NCBI GenBank assembly: GCA_001899635.1
Contig: MKVQ01000026.1
Coordinates: 49,334 to 113,333, forward strand
DNA from: Myxococcales bacterium 68-20
Lineage (GTDB): Bacteria; Myxococcota_A; Polyangia; Polyangiales; Polyangiaceae
Reading direction: 5' to 3'
Length of the DNA: 64,000 nucleotides
Shown here piece by piece: positions 1-9,398 of this stretch (the first letter of the stretch is position 1; each line of letters starts with the position of its first letter). A program made the translations under genes and the position numbers. Below the pieces are notes generated by a model. That model searched no databases. It was not told the DNA's origin and saw only the letters and a list, made by a program, of their open reading frames with translations.

Positions 1-1
1 C

Positions 2-481
2 CCCGGCATCGTCGGCTTCGGCAAGGCCGCCGAGATCATGATGAACGAGGGGAAGGAGGAAGGCGTGCGTCTCCTCGCGATGCGCGAGCGCCTCCGGAAG
101 AAGCTCCAGTCCTCGCTCGAGGAGGTCTTCGTCAACGGCTCGCTCGAGCACCGCTTGCCCGGCAACCTGAACGTCTCGTTCGCGTTCGTCGAGGGCGAGG
201 CGATGATGATGGCGATCAAGGACGTCGCCGTGAGCTCCGGCTCGGCATGCACGTCCGCGAGCCTCGAGCCGAGCTACGTCCTCCGCGCGCTCGGCGTCGG
301 CGACGAGCTCGCGCACTCGAGCATCCGCTTCGGTCTCGGCCGCTACACGACGGACGAGGAGATCGACTACGTGTCCGACCTCGTCATCGACAAGGTCAAG
401 CACCTCAGGAACATGTCGCCCCTGTACGAGATGTACAAGGACGGCATCGACCTCAAGAGCGTCCAGTGGGTCGCTCACTGA
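2..481 (+). CDS. iscS: Cysteine desulfurase IscS, C-terminal part (5' end outside window)
   Basis: Only the last ~160 residues are visible and the frame is open to the window edge. The enzyme is a PLP-dependent cysteine desulfurase that takes sulfur from L-cysteine as a persulfide and passes it to IscU. The persulfide-forming loop is visible as [20 protein letters not shown], followed by [10 protein letters not shown], which is typical of the IscS C-terminal small domain. The tail ([18 protein letters not shown]) matches the IscS extension that contacts IscU. It is the first visible gene of an isc operon; iscU follows after a 34-nt gap. No iscR is in view and could lie upstream of the window. 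Confidence 0.95.
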   Translation, partial: PGIVGFGKAAEIMMNEGKEEGVRLLAMRERLRKKLQSSLEEVFVNGSLEHRLPGNLNVSFAFVEGEAMMMAIKDVAVSSGSACTSASLEPSYVLRALGVGDELAHSSIRFGLGRYTTDEEIDYVSDLVIDKVKHLRNMSPLYEMYKDGIDLKSVQWVAH

Positions 482-515
482 ACGTTCCCTTTCGACTCCG
501 GAGAGAGAGAAGACC

Positions 516-905
516 ATGGCGTACAGCGATAAAGTCATCGACCACGCAGAGAACCCGCGCAACGTCGGCACCCTCGACAAGGACGACCCGAGCGTCGGCA
601 CCGGCCTCGTCGGCGCGCCCGCCTGCGGCGACGTCATGCGGCTCCAGATCAAGGTGAGCGACGACGGCGTCATCGAGGACGCGAAGTTCAAGACGTTCGG
701 CTGCGGCTCCGCGATCGCCTCGTCGTCCCTCGCCACCGAGTGGATCAAGGGCAAGAAGGTCGAGGAGGCGGAGGCGCTCAAGAACGTCGACATCGTCAAC
801 GAGCTGAACCTCCCGCCGGTCAAGATCCACTGCTCCGTCCTCGCCGAGGACGCGATCAAGAGCGCCATCGCCGACTACCGCGCGAAGCAGGCGGCGAAGC
901 GCTGA
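516..905 (+). CDS. iscU: Fe-S cluster assembly scaffold IscU
   Basis: This 129-residue protein has the normal IscU length. It is the scaffold on which [2Fe-2S] clusters are built before HscA/HscB-assisted transfer. The three ligand cysteines are Cys37 (APACGD), Cys63 (FGCGSA) and Cys106 (IHCSVLA). Asp39 and His105 are also in place. LPPVK (99-103) is the motif recognised by HscA, which agrees with the hscB-hscA genes downstream. A purine-rich ribosome binding site (ggagagagagaag) precedes the ATG. Position, length and motifs all agree. Confidence 0.97.
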   Translation: MAYSDKVIDHAENPRNVGTLDKDDPSVGTGLVGAPACGDVMRLQIKVSDDGVIEDAKFKTFGCGSAIASSSLATEWIKGKKVEEAEALKNVDIVNELNLPPVKIHCSVLAEDAIKSAIADYRAKQAAKR

Positions 906-948
906 AGGCCGAGGCAACGAGCCGGGAAACGAGAAGAGAGAAGTCGAG

Positions 949-1395
949 ATGAACGAGACGACCCAGCAGAACCCCGCGCCGAGCTCGACGAGCGAGCGAG
1001 GAGCCGCGCCGCCGAGCAGCACGCCCGAAGGGCAGCCGGCGTCGAAGAAGCTCGGCATCGTGATCACGCAAGGCGCGGTGGACGCGGTGGGGGTGCAGAT
1101 CGCGAAGCGGAACGTGCCGGGCACGGCGCTTCGCGTCGGGATCCGCGGAGGCGGCTGCTCGGGCTTCTCGTACGTCATCGAGTTCCACGACGGCGAGCCG
1201 CGCGCGCGCGACGTCGTCTACGACCTGAAGGCGACCGACGGCTCGGATGTCCGGATCGTCGTCGACAAGAAGAGCCTCCTCTACTTGAACGGCTCGACGT
1301 TCGACTGGGAGAAGACGCTCATGCGGCAGGGCTTCAAGTTCATCAATCCGAACGAGAAGTCCTCCTGCGGCTGCGGTACGTCGTTCACGGTGTGA
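949..1395 (+). CDS. iscA: A-type Fe-S carrier IscA with an N-terminal extension
   Basis: The last ~115 residues are an A-type iron-sulfur carrier (HesB/IscA/SufA family). The three conserved cysteines are Cys70 (GGGCSGF) and Cys140/Cys142 (SSCGCGTSF). The first ~33 residues form a low-complexity Ser/Pro/Thr-rich extension that ordinary ~107-residue IscA proteins lack. The ATG at 949 has a ribosome binding site (gagaagagagaag), so the extension is probably real, although a later start cannot be excluded. The gene sits between iscU and hscB, the usual isc order, and probably distributes clusters to apo-proteins. Confidence 0.93.
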   Translation: MNETTQQNPAPSSTSERGAAPPSSTPEGQPASKKLGIVITQGAVDAVGVQIAKRNVPGTALRVGIRGGGCSGFSYVIEFHDGEPRARDVVYDLKATDGSDVRIVVDKKSLLYLNGSTFDWEKTLMRQGFKFINPNEKSSCGCGTSFTV

Positions 1396-1501
1396 TGCCG
1401 GAGCCCTCGCCCTCGCCCTCGCCGGCGCTCGAGCGCGAGCCTCGGACGCCGGAGGGCGACGGGGGCGCAGCTCCGCGGGGGGACATCGAGACTGAGCACG
1501 A

Positions 1502-2077
1502 ATGACCATGGATCCCTTCGCTACGCTCGGCGCACCGCGCCGTTTCGATCTCGACCTCGCGGTGCTCGAGAAGACGCACCGCGAGCTGTCGCGTGCGCTG
1601 CATCCCGACAAGTTCGCTCAGGCGGGAGCGAGCGAGCGCCGCGCCGCGCTCGAGAAAGCCGCCAACGTGAACGAGGCGTGGCGCATCCTGCGCGACCCGA
1701 TCCGCCGTGCCGAAGCCCTCTTCCGCGCCCTAGGCTTTGCTGTCGGCGAGACGAACGAGCCGAAAGCGAGCCCGGCGTTCTTGATGGAGGTCATGGAGGA
1801 GCGCGAGGCGCTCGCCGAGGCCCGCGCGGCCAAGGACCTCGGGAAGGTGCAGAAGCTCGGCGGCGCGATCTCCGTCCGCGCCAAGGCGGTGGAGGGCAAG
1901 CTCACGGCAGGCTTCAGCGGCGGCGCTCCGCCGAAAGACGAGCTCGAGAAGCTCCTTCCTCTCCTCGGCGAGCTGCGCTTCTACAGGCGCTTCCTCGACG
2001 AGGTCGAGGCGATCGAAGAAGAGGCGCGAGAGGCGGAAGAGGCGCTCGCACAGAATGGGACTGGAGTGTCGCCATGA
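1502..2077 (+). CDS. hscB: Fe-S assembly co-chaperone HscB
   Basis: This 191-residue J-domain co-chaperone binds IscU and stimulates the HscA ATPase. The N-terminal J domain has the HPD triad at 34-36 (RALHPDKF) and the helix around [17 protein letters not shown]. The C-terminal half is the acidic HscB oligomerisation domain ([12 protein letters not shown], then [17 protein letters not shown]). It follows iscA after ~105 nt, and its stop overlaps the hscA start (ATGA at 2074-2077), so the two are probably translationally coupled. Confidence 0.95.
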   Translation: MTMDPFATLGAPRRFDLDLAVLEKTHRELSRALHPDKFAQAGASERRAALEKAANVNEAWRILRDPIRRAEALFRALGFAVGETNEPKASPAFLMEVMEEREALAEARAAKDLGKVQKLGGAISVRAKAVEGKLTAGFSGGAPPKDELEKLLPLLGELRFYRRFLDEVEAIEEEAREAEEALAQNGTGVSP

Positions 2078-4011
2078 CCGGCCTACTCGAGATTTTCGAC
2101 CCGAAGGCTCCGCCGAAGGCGATCGGGATCGACCTCGGCACCACGAACTCGATCGTGGCCTACGTGAAGAACGAGCGTCCCACCACGGTGAAGGACTGCG
2201 ATCAGGCCGCGCTCGTGCCGAGCGTCGTCCACTACGGCGATTCGGGCGAGGTCGTCGTCGGCAAGAACGCTCAGCTCCGCGCTGCGCAGCACCCGCGCGA
2301 GACGATCGTGAGCGTGAAGCGCTTCATGGGCCGTGGCGGGGACGACCCGGAGACGCGCCGCCTCGGACCGTACGCATTCGTCGCGCCGAAGGACGGTGAG
2401 GCGAACGTCGTCCGCTTCGACGTCGGCAAGAAGGTCGTCACGCCGGTCGAGGTGAGCGCCGAGATCCTTCGCTCGCTCCGCCGCCTCGCCGAAGACGAGC
2501 TGCGCAGCGTCGGCGGCGTGGTCATCACCGTGCCCGCCTACTTCGACGACGCGCAGAGGCAGGCCACGAAGGACGCCGGCCGCCTCGCCGGGCTCGAGGT
2601 GCTTCGTCTCCTCAACGAGCCCACCGCGGCTGCGCTCGCGTATGGGCTCGAGAAGAAGCAGAACGGAAAGTTCGCCGTCTACGATCTGGGCGGCGGCACC
2701 TTCGACGTCACGATCCTCGTCCTCGACGATGGCGTCTTCCAGGTTCGGTCCACGGGTGGCGACAGCGCGCTCGGCGGTGACGACATGGACCGCGCGCTCG
2801 CCGAGGAGATCTTCCGGCTCGGCGGTCGCGATGCGACGAGCGCCTCGCCGGGCGAGGTCCGCGTCGTCCTGGATCTCGCGCGCCGCGTGAAGCACGGGCT
2901 CACCGATGCGGAGGTGGTCGACTTCGAGAGCCCGTTCGGTGCGGGCGACTCGCAGCTCTCGATCACTCGTGCGCGCTTCGACGAGCTCGTGCAGCCGCTG
3001 CTCGCGCGCGCGGGCGCGGCCTGCCGTCGGGCGCTCAAGGACGCCGGCCTGAAGCCGGAAGAGCTCGACGGCGTCATCCTCGTCGGCGGCGCGACGCGCG
3101 TGCCGGCGGTTCGAAGCTACGTCGCGAAGATGTTCGGCAAGCAGCCCCTCGGTGACATCGACCCCGAGGAGGTCGTCGCGCTCGGCGCTGCGATCCAGGC
3201 AAACCTGCTCTCGGGCCAGGGCGATATCGACGAGGTGCTGCTCCTCGACGTCATCCCGCTCTCGCTCGGCATCGAGGTCGGCGGCGGAGTCGTCGACCGC
3301 ATCCTCCCGCGCAACACGACCACGCCGGCGGCTGCGCGCGCGGCATACACGACCCAGGAAGACAAGCAGACCGGCTTCGAGATCCACGTCGTCCAGGGCG
3401 AGCGCGAGCTCGCGGCGGACTGCCGGAGCCTCGCGCGCTTCACGTTGAAGGGCATCCCGCCGATGGCCGCAGGGATGGCGCGCCTCGAGGTCACGTTCCG
3501 CGTCGACGCCGATGGCCTGCTCTCGGTCCATGCACGTGAAGAGCGGACCGGCGTCGAGCAGACCGTGAGCGTGAAGCCGTCGTACGGCCTCGATGACGAG
3601 ACCGTCGAGCAGATGCTCCTGGACGCGATCGATCACGGCGAGGAAGACCTTGCCGCGCGGAAGCTCGCCGAGGTTCGTGTCGAGGCGTCGCGTGTCGCCT
3701 CCTCGACGAAGAAGTCGATCGCCGCGGAGCCCGATCTGCTCGAGCCCGGCGAGAAGGAGCGCATCGAGGCGGCGATCGCCGACCTCGAGAAGGCGATCGC
3801 GGGTGGCGATGCCCGCCGGATCGAGCTGAAGATCGAGGACCTCGACGCCGCGACGAAGGGCTTCGCCGGACGCCGGATGAACCGCGCGATCGCGCAGGCG
3901 ATCGAGGGCCAGTCGCTCACCACGATCGAGAAGTCGGTCGAGCACGCGAAGGGCATCGAGGCGGCCCATGCGGAGAGCGGTCCGCTCCCGCCCGCGCCGC
4001 CGTCAGCGTAG
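2074..4011 (+). CDS. hscA: Fe-S assembly Hsp70-type chaperone HscA
   Basis: This 645-residue Hsp70 works with HscB to release the cluster from IscU. The nucleotide-binding domain shows phosphate-1 [10 protein letters not shown] (17-26), [15 protein letters not shown], phosphate-2 DLGGGTFDV and the adenosine motif [13 protein letters not shown]. The substrate-binding domain follows ([17 protein letters not shown], then a helical lid). The frame is open further upstream inside hscB, but the ATG overlapping the hscB stop gives the expected N-terminus. The charged tail of DnaK is absent, as in HscA. Confidence 0.96.
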   Translation: MTGLLEIFDPKAPPKAIGIDLGTTNSIVAYVKNERPTTVKDCDQAALVPSVVHYGDSGEVVVGKNAQLRAAQHPRETIVSVKRFMGRGGDDPETRRLGPYAFVAPKDGEANVVRFDVGKKVVTPVEVSAEILRSLRRLAEDELRSVGGVVITVPAYFDDAQRQATKDAGRLAGLEVLRLLNEPTAAALAYGLEKKQNGKFAVYDLGGGTFDVTILVLDDGVFQVRSTGGDSALGGDDMDRALAEEIFRLGGRDATSASPGEVRVVLDLARRVKHGLTDAEVVDFESPFGAGDSQLSITRARFDELVQPLLARAGAACRRALKDAGLKPEELDGVILVGGATRVPAVRSYVAKMFGKQPLGDIDPEEVVALGAAIQANLLSGQGDIDEVLLLDVIPLSLGIEVGGGVVDRILPRNTTTPAAARAAYTTQEDKQTGFEIHVVQGERELAADCRSLARFTLKGIPPMAAGMARLEVTFRVDADGLLSVHAREERTGVEQTVSVKPSYGLDDETVEQMLLDAIDHGEEDLAARKLAEVRVEASRVASSTKKSIAAEPDLLEPGEKERIEAAIADLEKAIAGGDARRIELKIEDLDAATKGFAGRRMNRAIAQAIEGQSLTTIEKSVEHAKGIEAAHAESGPLPPAPPSA

Positions 4012-4098
4012 ATGCGGCGTTGCGCTTCCGCTCGCGAGGCGCGACGACGACACGAGACCAGACGCAGAGACGAATCGAAGGAGAGAGAAGGAATCGAG

Positions 4099-4473
4099 AT
4101 GGCGATCGTACGCTTCAAGGGATACGGCGAGACGGAGGTGCCCGTCGGCTCGAGCATCCTCCAGGCCGCCCAGAAGATCGACGCTCCCGAGGGCTATGCC
4201 TGCGGCGGCGTCTGCGCCTGCTCGACCTGCCACGTCTACGTGACGAAGGGCGCCGAGCTCCTGCGCGGTCAGGAGGAGGACGAGGAGGACATCCTCGACA
4301 AGGCGTTCGACGTTCGTCACAACTCACGCCTCGGCTGCCAGTCCACGATCGAGAAGGACGGCGAGATCGAGGTCGAGATCACGCGTGAGAGCCTCGAGGC
4401 GTTCGAGAACGAGCACCCCGAGCACCGCGGCAAGTACACGAAGCGCCCCGTGCCGAACGCCGAGTCGCGCTGA
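4099..4473 (+). CDS. fdx: [2Fe-2S] ferredoxin of the isc operon
   Basis: This 124-residue adrenodoxin-type ferredoxin supplies electrons during cluster assembly. The ligands follow the ISC pattern in YACGGVCACSTCHV (Cys35, Cys41, Cys44) with the fourth at Cys80 (SRLGCQ). The extra Cys39 matches the non-ligand cysteine known from E. coli Fdx. The chosen ATG has a strong ribosome binding site (aaggagagagaagg); the frame extends upstream without family similarity. The C-terminal ~25 residues (ENEHPEHRGKYTKRPVPN) are a basic tail beyond the fold. It closes the visible isc operon, 87 nt after hscA. Confidence 0.95.
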   Translation: MAIVRFKGYGETEVPVGSSILQAAQKIDAPEGYACGGVCACSTCHVYVTKGAELLRGQEEDEEDILDKAFDVRHNSRLGCQSTIEKDGEIEVEITRESLEAFENEHPEHRGKYTKRPVPNAESR

Positions 4474-4487
4474 GCGCGCGGGCGCCG

Positions 4488-4694
4488 CTACATCTGACCC
4501 TGGTTCTGCATGTTCGGCTTCCCGGTCGTGAGCGCCGGGTACACGAACAGCAGACCAAGCCAGTAGAGGACACAGAAGACGCTCGTGGCGATCATGCTCC
4601 GCCGCACGGCGCTCTTCACCGAGCCTCCACGCGCCGAGACGAGTGGAATGAGCACCGTGGCGACGAGGATGCTGATGAGCAGGGCCTTCTGCAT
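4488..4694 (-). CDS. Small two-helix inner-membrane protein
   Basis: This is a 68-residue protein with two predicted membrane helices, about residues 4-20 (LLISILVATVLIPLVSA) and 36-54 (ATSVFCVLYWLGLLFVYPA), joined by a basic loop (RGGSVKSAVRRSM). It ends in a short polar Gln/Met tail. It converges with fdx, with 14 nt between the two stops. A gag-containing purine stretch lies a few bases before the ATG. No family or function is recognised. High GC lets spurious reading frames persist, but the two clean hydrophobic stretches favour a real gene. Confidence 0.6.
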   Translation of the reverse strand: MQKALLISILVATVLIPLVSARGGSVKSAVRRSMIATSVFCVLYWLGLLFVYPALTTGKPNMQNQGQM

Positions 4695-4960
4695 CGAAGC
4701 GCCTCGATTCTAGCAACCCACGCGCCGTCCGGGCAGAGCCTCGTAGCGATTCACCAATTGCGCGACCCCGCCGGCGCCCGGCGGGCAGCGCTGACGTGGT
4801 GGAGCGGGCAGGAACGCCACACGAGGACCGATGACGACCGCCGCGATCGCGCAGGGGCGCTCGATCCCGCTCGAAGCGCGGCCGTTCCTCAGGGGCCAGG
4901 ACGCCACGCTCGTCCGCGTGTGCACTCCTGCTCGAAGCGGTGCGGGGCGTCCGTCCGTCG

Positions 4961-6502
4961 TCAGTGGGGGTGCGGGTTCGGAGCGCCGCGCTCGAGCGCG
5001 TGTGCGGGAGCGCGTTCTCCGTGCCGGTCGACGAGCGCGATGTAGTGCTTCCGCGCGAAGGCTCGATCGCCGAGGTCCCAGCTGACGTCGGCGAGCGCGA
5101 GGACCGCGGGAGCGTACGCGGGGCTCTTCTCGAGCGCGTCTCGATAGCGCTGACGTGCCTCGACGAGGTCGCCCTCGTGCCGCGCGACGTCGCCGAGTCC
5201 GGCCATCGCCTCGACGTTCGACGGGTCTTTCGCGAGCGTGAGCCTGAACCGCTGGCGCGCCCGCGATAGATCACCGGCCTGGAGCGACGTCCTTGCGAGT
5301 CGGAGGATCGAGGTGACCGGAAGCGCATCCTCCGTCTTGGCCGCCGTGTCATCGCTCGCCGCTGGAGCCGTCGCGACGGTCGCCGCTGGAGCCGTCGCGA
5401 CGGTCGCCGCTGGAGCCGTCGCGACCGTCGCCGTTGGAGCGATCGTGCCCGCCGCCGCGAGGTTCGGCGAGCGTTTCGCCACGACCTCCGCGGGGGCTCC
5501 GGTGACAGGCACGGCCGGAGTCACGTCGCGAGCCACCTCGGCGGTGGACGTCGGCTTCATCGGCTCGCCCTGCGGCGCCAGACGAACGACGCCGAGAGCG
5601 AACGTCGCCGCTGCGACGAAGGCACTGGCGGTGAGGCCCGCCGCGACGCCGATGACGAGCCCTCGTCGCGACGACGACCTCAGTGGGGGCGTCTCGCGTG
5701 CGTAAGAGTCCTCCGGAGCGCCGGACGTGGACTCGCACGGCGGCATCGTCTCGAGCGCCGCCTCGCGCGCGTGCGCCTCCTCCGGTGGTCCGCTCATGGG
5801 CGCGCGCGCCTGGGTCGTCTCGCATGCGCGCGTCTCGACCGGTGCTGGGGAGGCGAGCGGCTGCTCCTGCCTCTCGGCGCTCGTCGTATTGCCATCGATC
5901 TGCCGTCGCGGGCGACGCTGGGTCAGCTGCGCGGTGCGCAGGCTCGGCGAGTGCTGTTCGGCCGCCGCGTCTCCGAACGCCGTGTCGTCGGGCTTCATCA
6001 GCGTGATCGTCGGCGCGGGAGTGAAGTCGCGATGAAGCGGAAGGCCCGGGAGGAGCGGGAGCATCGGAAGCGGCCCCGAGCGGATCGTGACCGCGGGGAT
6101 CGGCGGACAGGGGTTCACCGAGGGCGGCGCCGGTCGCGTCGGCGTCGACGAGGGCCGCGACGGCGAAGGCTCGGGCAGGAGGACCTCACCGTCGAGGCGA
6201 ATGGGCATCGCGCTCGATGCCGCGAAGAGCGTGAGGGCGAGCTCGTCGGAGGGCAGCAGGGGCTCGAGATCGTCGTCCTCGAGCGAGATCGAGCTGTCAT
6301 CGACGGCCTCGTCGTCGGACACGTCCTCGATGTCGTTCAGGTTCACCAGCTCTTCGATCGCCGCGGCGATTGTGACGGCGAGCTCCGCCTCCGCCGGGGC
6401 GTCCTCGTCGAGCCCCCCGTTATCGAGCTCGAGTACCTTGCGGCCGCCCGCTGTCGGCGATTCGTTCGAGCTCGCGTCGATCGACGAAGTCCCCAGTTTC
6501 AT
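4961..6502 (-). CDS. TPR-repeat membrane protein with long disordered region
   Basis: From the chosen ATG at 6502 the protein has ~513 residues. An acidic N-terminal part (VLELDNGGLDEDAPAE and similar) is followed by a long Pro/Ser/Thr-rich stretch, one membrane helix (GLVIGVAAGLTASAFVAAAT), a linker with three tandem copies of an eight-residue Ala/Thr/Val/Pro repeat (24-bp DNA unit, 5361-5432), and about three TPR units near the C-terminus (LQAGDLSRARQRFRLTLAKD; ARHEGDLVEARQRYRDALEK; DLGDRAFARKHYIALVD). The frame opens as far as 6580, but the 6502 ATG has the better upstream purines. It lies downstream of a kinase on the same strand and could be a scaffold for it. No enzymatic function is visible. 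Confidence 0.75.
   Translation of the reverse strand: MKLGTSSIDASSNESPTAGGRKVLELDNGGLDEDAPAEAELAVTIAAAIEELVNLNDIEDVSDDEAVDDSSISLEDDDLEPLLPSDELALTLFAASSAMPIRLDGEVLLPEPSPSRPSSTPTRPAPPSVNPCPPIPAVTIRSGPLPMLPLLPGLPLHRDFTPAPTITLMKPDDTAFGDAAAEQHSPSLRTAQLTQRRPRRQIDGNTTSAERQEQPLASPAPVETRACETTQARAPMSGPPEEAHAREAALETMPPCESTSGAPEDSYARETPPLRSSSRRGLVIGVAAGLTASAFVAAATFALGVVRLAPQGEPMKPTSTAEVARDVTPAVPVTGAPAEVVAKRSPNLAAAGTIAPTATVATAPAATVATAPAATVATAPAASDDTAAKTEDALPVTSILRLARTSLQAGDLSRARQRFRLTLAKDPSNVEAMAGLGDVARHEGDLVEARQRYRDALEKSPAYAPAVLALADVSWDLGDRAFARKHYIALVDRHGERAPAHALERGAPNPHPH
5361..5432. repeat. 24-bp direct repeat, three copies
   Basis: Three adjacent 24-bp units (5361-5384, 5385-5408, 5409-5432; the last with one changed base) encode an in-frame eight-residue repeat between the membrane helix and the TPR region of the surrounding gene. 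The unit is a multiple of three, so copy number could vary without breaking the frame. Confidence 0.9.
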
Positions 6503-6664
6503 CTCGATCAGGATACATTCGCTTCGGATCGATCGCCAGGTGAATTTGTCGATTTTCATCGAGTCCGCGGACCGCTGCACGGGTGTGGGGCGCGAGCCCG
6601 AGTCGCCGCCGGAACACGAGCGGCGGCCGGCGCTTCTCTCCCGAGCACCGCGCAGGGGGCGCGG

Positions 6665-8041
6665 TCAGCGTGCGTTCGCGCTCGCGGTGCCCGCCGCGTT
6701 GCTGGTCGGCACGTCAGGCGAGAGGCCGACGTACACGAGCGCTGCCGTCGACGCGACGACGAACGCGACGAAGGCGAGCAGGCCGACAACCCTGAGCCGC
6801 GAGCGTCTCGGCGGTGCAGCCGGCAGCGCCACGACTGGCGGCGGCGTGGGCGGGGCGACCTCGACAGCGGGTGCGTCCTCCAGGCGGAACGCGCGATGAA
6901 TTCGCGTGGTGGGGGTGACGCCGGCGACCGTCAGGGGGACGGTGTCCGCCGCGCCCGGGCGCGATGGGGGAAGGGAGTGAACCGCCGAGTGTTCGATGAT
7001 CTCCGCATCGGAGACCGAGAGCGTGTTCGAGTGCGAGCGCATCACCTCGTGGAGGCTCCGGCGCGGGCCGAAGATCTCGCGCACATGCTCGATCACCTCC
7101 GGGCGCGGAGCGACGAGCCCTTGAGTGGCGGCTTCCAGCTGGCAGCCGAAGTCCGCCATCGAGCGGAACCGGTCCGCCGGCGACTGCGCGAGCGCCTTGC
7201 GAACGACTGCTTCGAGCGCGATCGAGATCGTCGGGTCCTCCGCACGAAGGCTCGGCACCTCCGCCGCGGCCGTGAGGCGAAGCGTGTCGACGTTGCTCTC
7301 CCCCTTGAAGAGACGGCGGCCCGCGAGCGCTTCCCAGAGCACCACGCCGAGCGCGAAGATGTCCGAAGCCGTCGTCGCCGTGTTCGTCAACAGGTACTCG
7401 GGCGCCATGTACCCGAACTTCCCGCGACGCATCGTCATCGCGGTCCGCTTCGGATCCAGCGCTGCCTTCGCGATGCCGAAGTCCGTGATGCGCGCCGCGC
7501 CGTCGAGACCGACGAGGATGTTCTGAGGTGAGACGTCTCGGTGGACCAACCCGAGCGGCCTGCCGTCCGCGTCCACTGCGGTGTGGATCGCGCTGAGGCC
7601 GGCGCAAGCGTCGAGGATGACGCTGAGCTTCACGCCCAGCGGCATCTTCGTCCCGGCTGTGAGCAGCTGAGAGAGCGCCCCACCGTCGATGTAGTCCATG
7701 ACGAGGAGCAGCTCGCCGTCGACCTCGTCGACGTCGTCGATGCTGACGACGTTGGGGTGACGCACGGCCGAAGCGTTGTGTGCCTCCCGCAGGATGGCAT
7801 CGCGGATCTCGGGGTCCGCCAGGAGGTACGAGTGCGTTCGCTTGATCGCGACGGGCCGCTCGAACCCGGCAGCGCCGCGCTGGACGCCGAGATACACCGA
7901 GCCCATGCCGCCGCGCGCGATGCATTGCAAGAGGCGGTAGCGCGAGGAGAGCGGGAGCTCCACGCCCGTCCTCTCGTCATCGATCGGCGCCACCCGCGTA
8001 CGGTCGACGACCGTATCGTTCCCCTCCGTCGACTCCATCAT
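6665..8041 (-). CDS. Membrane-anchored Ser/Thr protein kinase
   Basis: This ~458-residue kinase is numbered from the ATG at 8041. The domain shows the Gly-rich loop IARGGMGSVYLG, AIKR with Lys67, the catalytic loop LVHRDVSPQN with Asp169, DFG at 187-189, and FGYMAPE. The HRDVSPQN loop replaces the usual Lys two residues after Asp by Ser, a variant seen in other myxobacterial kinases, so activity is still plausible. One membrane helix near the C-terminus (VVGLLAFVAFVVASTAALVYV) leaves a short outer tail and no sensor domain. The upstream frame to 8185 looks non-coding. Substrates are unknown; the TPR gene downstream on the same strand is a candidate partner. Confidence 0.92.
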   Translation of the reverse strand: MMESTEGNDTVVDRTRVAPIDDERTGVELPLSSRYRLLQCIARGGMGSVYLGVQRGAAGFERPVAIKRTHSYLLADPEIRDAILREAHNASAVRHPNVVSIDDVDEVDGELLLVMDYIDGGALSQLLTAGTKMPLGVKLSVILDACAGLSAIHTAVDADGRPLGLVHRDVSPQNILVGLDGAARITDFGIAKAALDPKRTAMTMRRGKFGYMAPEYLLTNTATTASDIFALGVVLWEALAGRRLFKGESNVDTLRLTAAAEVPSLRAEDPTISIALEAVVRKALAQSPADRFRSMADFGCQLEAATQGLVAPRPEVIEHVREIFGPRRSLHEVMRSHSNTLSVSDAEIIEHSAVHSLPPSRPGAADTVPLTVAGVTPTTRIHRAFRLEDAPAVEVAPPTPPPVVALPAAPPRRSRLRVVGLLAFVAFVVASTAALVYVGLSPDVPTSNAAGTASANAR

Positions 8042-8234
8042 GTCGCCAGGAGCGGGAAAGCAACCAGCGGACCACTCTTCACCGGGGACGTCGCCGCGTG
8101 ATGCCGAGCAATTCGCCGGCCGTGGCGCTGATTCTGAGATTTGTCGCCGGTGATTCTTGGATGCTCTCATGTGCTGCCCCGGCACTGGAGAAGGTTCGGT
8201 TCCGATATCGTTGCGTGGGTAGGCGGTGCAGTGT

Positions 8235-8303
8235 CAGGTGTCGCTCGGACGCATCACCAGGTGTCGCTCGGACGCATCACCAGGTGCCGCTCGGAGGCAC
8301 GAG
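8235..8303. repeat. 23-bp tandem repeat at the 3' end of a histidine kinase gene
   Basis: Two identical 23-bp units (8235-8257, 8258-8280; core gtcgctcggacgcatcac) are followed by a third degenerate copy (8281-8303). The third copy codes for the last residues of the histidine kinase (PPSGTW) and its stop codon falls in the second unit. The array therefore starts in coding sequence and runs past the stop. Confidence 0.85.
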
Positions 8304-9398
8304 GGAATGGCGGGTCGGGAGCGTGAAGAAGAAGGTCGCGCCTCCATCCACCTCGCCTTCCGCCCAGACGCGGCCACCGTGGTGGTGAACGATCCGCTGG
8401 ACGATCGCGAGGCCGATGCCGGTGCCCTCGAAGTCGGCGCTCGAGTGGAGACGTTGGAACGTTCGGAAAAGCTTGGCCTGATGTCGCGGGTCGAACCCGA
8501 CGCCGTTGTCGCGGACGAAGTACACTGCCTCCGAGCCCACCGCCGTCGAGCCGATCTCGATCGTCGCCGACGACGAGCGCACGGTGAACTTCCACGCGTT
8601 GCGGAGCAGGTTCTCGAGCGCGATTCGGAGGAGGCTCGCGTCTCCCCGGGCGGTCAGATCGGAGGCGACGACGGTCTCGACGCTGCGCCCGGGATCGCCG
8701 GTACGGAGCTCCGCGATGATTCCGAGGGCGAGGGCGCTGATGTCGACAGGCTGGGACGACGGCCGCGTCCTGCTCACCTTCGAGAGGCGCAACAGATCCT
8801 CGATCAGCTGATCCATGCGATCGGCGGCGCACGCGATCCTCGTCAGGAGGGTTCGTCCCTCGTCGTCGAGCTTGTGCCCGTGGTCCGCGAGCAGGATCTC
8901 GCTGAACCCCTTGAGGGGGCGCAGGGGGGCGCGGAGGTCGTGCGAGACCGAATAGTTGAACGAGTCGAGGTCGGCGAGCGTGCGCTTGTGCGCCTCGACC
9001 TCGTCCGCGAGCTTCTTCCGGCTGCGGTGGAGCTCGAGGAACACGTTCACCTTGCTCACCAGCACGTGCGGGTCGAGAGGCTTGAAGAGCACGTCCACCG
9101 CGCCGCTGTCGTAGCCGCGGAAGAGGCTCTCTTCGGTCTCGAGCTGCCCGGTGACGAAGATGATGGGGACGTCGCGCGATTTCGGGTTCGAGCGGGCGAG
9201 TCGCGCGACCTCGTAGCCGCTCATGTCCGGCATCTGGACGTCGAGGAGGACCGCAGCGAGCTCGTCGAGCTGCAGGCGGTCGAGCGCTTCGCGACCCGAG
9301 CTGGCGCGCAGGATCTCGCAGTCGAGATCGCCGAGGAGCGCGGCCATCGCGCTCAGGTTCGCCTGCACGTCGTCGACGATCAGGATCTTGGGGCCCAT
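8277..9398 (-). CDS. Hybrid two-component protein: receiver plus histidine kinase
   Basis: The order is receiver first, then kinase, in 373 residues. The receiver (1-120) has ILIVDD (Asp9/10), the phospho-acceptor Asp53 in LLDVQMPDMSG and Lys106 in LFKPLD. A short coiled linker leads to HisKA with His153 (NYSVSHDLRAPLRPLKG), and then the ATP-binding domain with N box (NLLRNAWKFT), DNGVGFD and GTGIGLAIV. There is no membrane segment, so it is probably cytosolic and takes its input through the receiver, as in bacteriophytochrome-associated and Hik-type hybrids. No dedicated response regulator lies beside it. The C-terminus ends inside a tandem repeat. Confidence 0.94.
   Translation of the reverse strand: MGPKILIVDDVQANLSAMAALLGDLDCEILRASSGREALDRLQLDELAAVLLDVQMPDMSGYEVARLARSNPKSRDVPIIFVTGQLETEESLFRGYDSGAVDVLFKPLDPHVLVSKVNVFLELHRSRKKLADEVEAHKRTLADLDSFNYSVSHDLRAPLRPLKGFSEILLADHGHKLDDEGRTLLTRIACAADRMDQLIEDLLRLSKVSRTRPSSQPVDISALALGIIAELRTGDPGRSVETVVASDLTARGDASLLRIALENLLRNAWKFTVRSSSATIEIGSTAVGSEAVYFVRDNGVGFDPRHQAKLFRTFQRLHSSADFEGTGIGLAIVQRIVHHHGGRVWAEGEVDGGATFFFTLPTRHSLVPPSGTW

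Noticed and set aside
2083..3969. Long leftward open frame opposite hscA (628 codons)
   Set aside because: It is the antisense of a clearly identified Hsp70 gene, Arg/Glu/Asp-rich without domains; such frames are common in high-GC DNA.
4767..4785. GC-only hairpin downstream of the TPR gene as a terminator
   Set aside because: The 8-bp stem is short, ~175 nt from the stop and lacks a T-run; chance hairpins are common at this GC content.
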